Assembly: GCA_937942935.1 (NCBI GenBank)
Contig: CALDGT010000783.1
Span: 1-6,510 of the forward strand
From: an uncultured Chloroflexota bacterium
Lineage (GTDB): Bacteria; Chloroflexota; Anaerolineae; Aggregatilineales; Phototrophicaceae
DNA: 6,510 nucleotides
Direction of reading: 5' to 3'
Part shown: positions 5,200-6,510 of the stretch, piece after piece
Layout of the letters: the number at the start of each line of letters is the position of its first letter
How positions within the stretch are numbered: the first letter of the stretch is position 1
Notes under the pieces: generated by a model
What the model saw: only the letters and a program-made list of their open reading frames with translations
Database searches by the model: none
Told to the model about the DNA's origin: nothing
Translations under genes and position numbers: made by a program

Positions 5200-6201
5200 A
5201 TGTTAGGACGCATGGCACTTTATCTACAAGATGTTTTACCCCTCAAAGAAGCTATTTCTGTGGTGCAATATGCCGAAATGCGCGGATTTGAGGCGGTATG
5301 GCAATCTGAAAGTGGTCTGGCACGCGATGCAATTGTGCCAATGGCGGCGTATGCCACCAGCACATCAAAAATTCGCATCGGGTCGGGTGTGATTAACAAT
5401 TGGTCACGCAACCCCGCCACCATTGCCTCAACATTTCTCACACTCGATGACCTCGCGCCGAGTCGGATGATGTGCGGAATCGGCATTTGGTATGACCCAC
5501 TTGCCTCACAAATGGGAATCCGCAGAGAGCGCCCTCTCTTGGCGCTCCGTGAGACCATTCATGTCATTCGTGGGTTACTGGCGATGAAAAAAGTGACATT
5601 TCATGGTGAATTTGTCCACATGACTGATGTCGAATTAAATGTGATACACGGGCGCAAAGAATCACGTTATGTCCCGATTTATATCGGCGCAACGGGTCCA
5701 AATTTGTTGGCACTGGCGGGCGAAATTGCCGATGGGGTGTTGCTCAATTTTATGGTATCCCCACAATATAACACTTTTGCATTAGACCAATTAGCGCGGG
5801 GCGCTAAACAAATTGGGCGGTCTGTTCATAGCATAGACCGCCCACAATTGATTGCTTGTTCGGTAGATAATGACCGCAAAAAAGCATTGGATGTGGCACG
5901 GATGTGGGTCACGCGCTACTTGGCATTACACCCTTCACTCATGCGTGCCAGTGGTATTTCGCAAGAATTAATTGATATGGTCGCGCAAGTTGTGCGCTAT
6001 CCCCTCACCGATGCAAATCTCATTGAAGCAGGGAGACTCGTGCCTGATGATATTGTCCAATTTGTAACCGCATCTGGCACACCAGAAGAATGTCGGGCAA
6101 AAATTCGCCAATATTTTGAATCTGGCGCAACGTGTGCGGTGCTATGCCCGTTGGGTAATGATGTCCGTTTAATGATAGACACCTTTGCTGATGAGTTTTG
6201 A
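5200..6201 (+). CDS. LLM-class F420-dependent oxidoreductase
   Basis: A 333-residue TIM-barrel enzyme of the luciferase-like monooxygenase superfamily, in the branch that uses F420 (relatives include methylenetetrahydromethanopterin reductase Mer and F420-dependent glucose-6-phosphate dehydrogenase). Motifs: AEMRGFEAVWQSE (25-37), IRIGSGVINNWSRNPATIA (58-76), GIGIWYDPLA (93-102), VPIYIGATGPNLLALAGEIA (158-177) followed by DGVLLN, then DRPQL (213-217) and GTPEECRAKIRQYFESGA (293-310). IYIGATG and AGEIADGV are typical of the F420-binding loops. The substrate is unknown. It begins one base after the cofC stop, so it is very likely co-transcribed with it. ATG 5200 has AGGAAA 13 bases away; ATG 5212 (four codons in) has AGGA 3 bases away, and either may be used. 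The coding sequence contains three strong perfect hairpins. Confidence 0.9.
   Translation: MLGRMALYLQDVLPLKEAISVVQYAEMRGFEAVWQSESGLARDAIVPMAAYATSTSKIRIGSGVINNWSRNPATIASTFLTLDDLAPSRMMCGIGIWYDPLASQMGIRRERPLLALRETIHVIRGLLAMKKVTFHGEFVHMTDVELNVIHGRKESRYVPIYIGATGPNLLALAGEIADGVLLNFMVSPQYNTFALDQLARGAKQIGRSVHSIDRPQLIACSVDNDRKKALDVARMWVTRYLALHPSLMRASGISQELIDMVAQVVRYPLTDANLIEAGRLVPDDIVQFVTASGTPEECRAKIRQYFESGATCAVLCPLGNDVRLMIDTFADEF
5791..5844 (+). repeat. Tandem perfect inverted repeats inside the LLM oxidoreductase gene
   Basis: TTAGCGC (5791-5797) and GCGCTAA (5801-5807) form a 7-bp stem with a 3-base loop. Six bases later TGGGCGGTCT (5814-5823) and AGACCGCCCA (5835-5844) form a perfect 10-bp stem with an 11-base loop. 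Neither is followed by a T run, so they are not terminators. A third stem, GAGCGCC/GGCGCTC (5527-5533 with 5541-5547, loop 7), lies upstream in the same gene. The encoded residues (GRS and DRP) look family-typical, so the pairing may be incidental. Confidence 0.6.
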
Positions 6202-6510
6202 TGATAAACGAAAATAATGCCGTCATCCAAGCACTTGCCGATGCACAAAAAAATGGTGATGCAGTGGCACTCGCCACAGTCATCTACACACAAGGGTCTA
6301 TGCCACGCCATGCGGGGGCAAAAATGCTCATTTTTGCAGATGGCAAAACAATTGGCACAATCGGCGGAGGCGGAATGGAATCGAAAGTCATTGAAGCAGG
6401 CATAACCGCCATCAAGACAAATTCACCCAAACTCGAAACATATACGCTCAACAATTTAGATAATGGCGACCCCGGAATTTGTGGTGGAACAGCTCAAATT
6501 TTTATTGAAC
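6201..6510 (+). CDS. xdhC: XdhC/CoxI family protein, N-terminal part (3' truncated by window edge)
   Basis: The frame runs open from ATG 6201 to the window end: 103 residues of an XdhC/CoxI N-terminal domain. Motifs: ALATVIYTQGSMPRHAGAKM (23-42), where G-S-x-P-R is the family signature; IGTIGGGGMES (51-61); and GDPGICGGTAQIFIE (89-103), the conserved GDPGxCGG loop. XdhC binds molybdenum cofactor, helps its sulfuration and inserts it into xanthine dehydrogenase-like hydroxylases; CoxI relatives serve CO dehydrogenase. The Rossmann C-terminal domain should lie beyond the window. ATG overlaps the LLM stop by one base (TGATG, 6199-6203), so it appears to be part of the cofD-cofC-LLM transcript. 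That it serves a molybdenum hydroxylase encoded nearby is inference; no hydroxylase subunit is visible here. Confidence 0.88.
   Translation, partial: MINENNAVIQALADAQKNGDAVALATVIYTQGSMPRHAGAKMLIFADGKTIGTIGGGGMESKVIEAGITAIKTNSPKLETYTLNNLDNGDPGICGGTAQIFIE

Noticed and set aside
5814..5844. 10-bp hairpin as a terminator
   Set aside because: Inside the coding region and not followed by a T run.

Overview
All recognisable genes lie on the + strand. The core of the window is a biosynthesis and use locus for the deazaflavin redox cofactor F420. It runs npdG (F420:NADP oxidoreductase), cofE (F420-0:gamma-glutamyl ligase), a stand-alone FbiB-C-type nitroreductase, cofD, cofC, and a luciferase-like (LLM) F420-dependent oxidoreductase. 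The flanks hold two genes usually met around molybdenum hydroxylases: the 3' end of an ssnA-type amidohydrolase on the left and the 5' part of an xdhC/coxI gene on the right. Base composition is mixed and a little AT-leaning, with CAA/AAA/GAA preferred alongside CGC/GGC/GCC codons. F420 genes of bacterial type, a free-standing dehydro-F420 reductase and XdhC next door suggest a bacterium of the Chloroflexota or a related F420-making lineage. This is inference from gene content, not from a marker gene.

Layout. Positions 1-294 are the end of ssnA. After an 87-base gap with a TATAAT-like box comes an orphan four-helix membrane protein (382-1302), then a likely intrinsic terminator (about 1313-1354). 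The first F420 unit is npdG-cofE-nitroreductase (1399-3433), joined by two 4-base ATGA overlaps. A 137-base stretch follows with a good extended -10 promoter and a leader that can fold in alternative ways. The second unit is cofD-cofC-LLM oxidoreductase-xdhC (3571 to beyond 6510), again tightly packed: an ATGA overlap, a 1-base gap and a 1-base overlap.

How they work together. CofC activates a three-carbon phospho-acid with GTP and CofD transfers it to Fo. With a phosphoenolpyruvate-derived intermediate, the nitroreductase would reduce dehydro-F420-0. CofE adds the glutamate tail, NpdG exchanges hydride between F420 and NADP(H), and the LLM enzyme is a likely consumer of F420H2. The Fo synthase genes (fbiC or cofG/cofH) are not in this window.

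Points most worth a second look are the cofD leader, where the ribosome-binding sequence at 3565-3569 is complementary to a segment that can instead form its own hairpin, and the apparent total absence of GATC and GGCC from all 6510 bases. No tRNA, rRNA, CRISPR array, insertion sequence or attachment site was seen.
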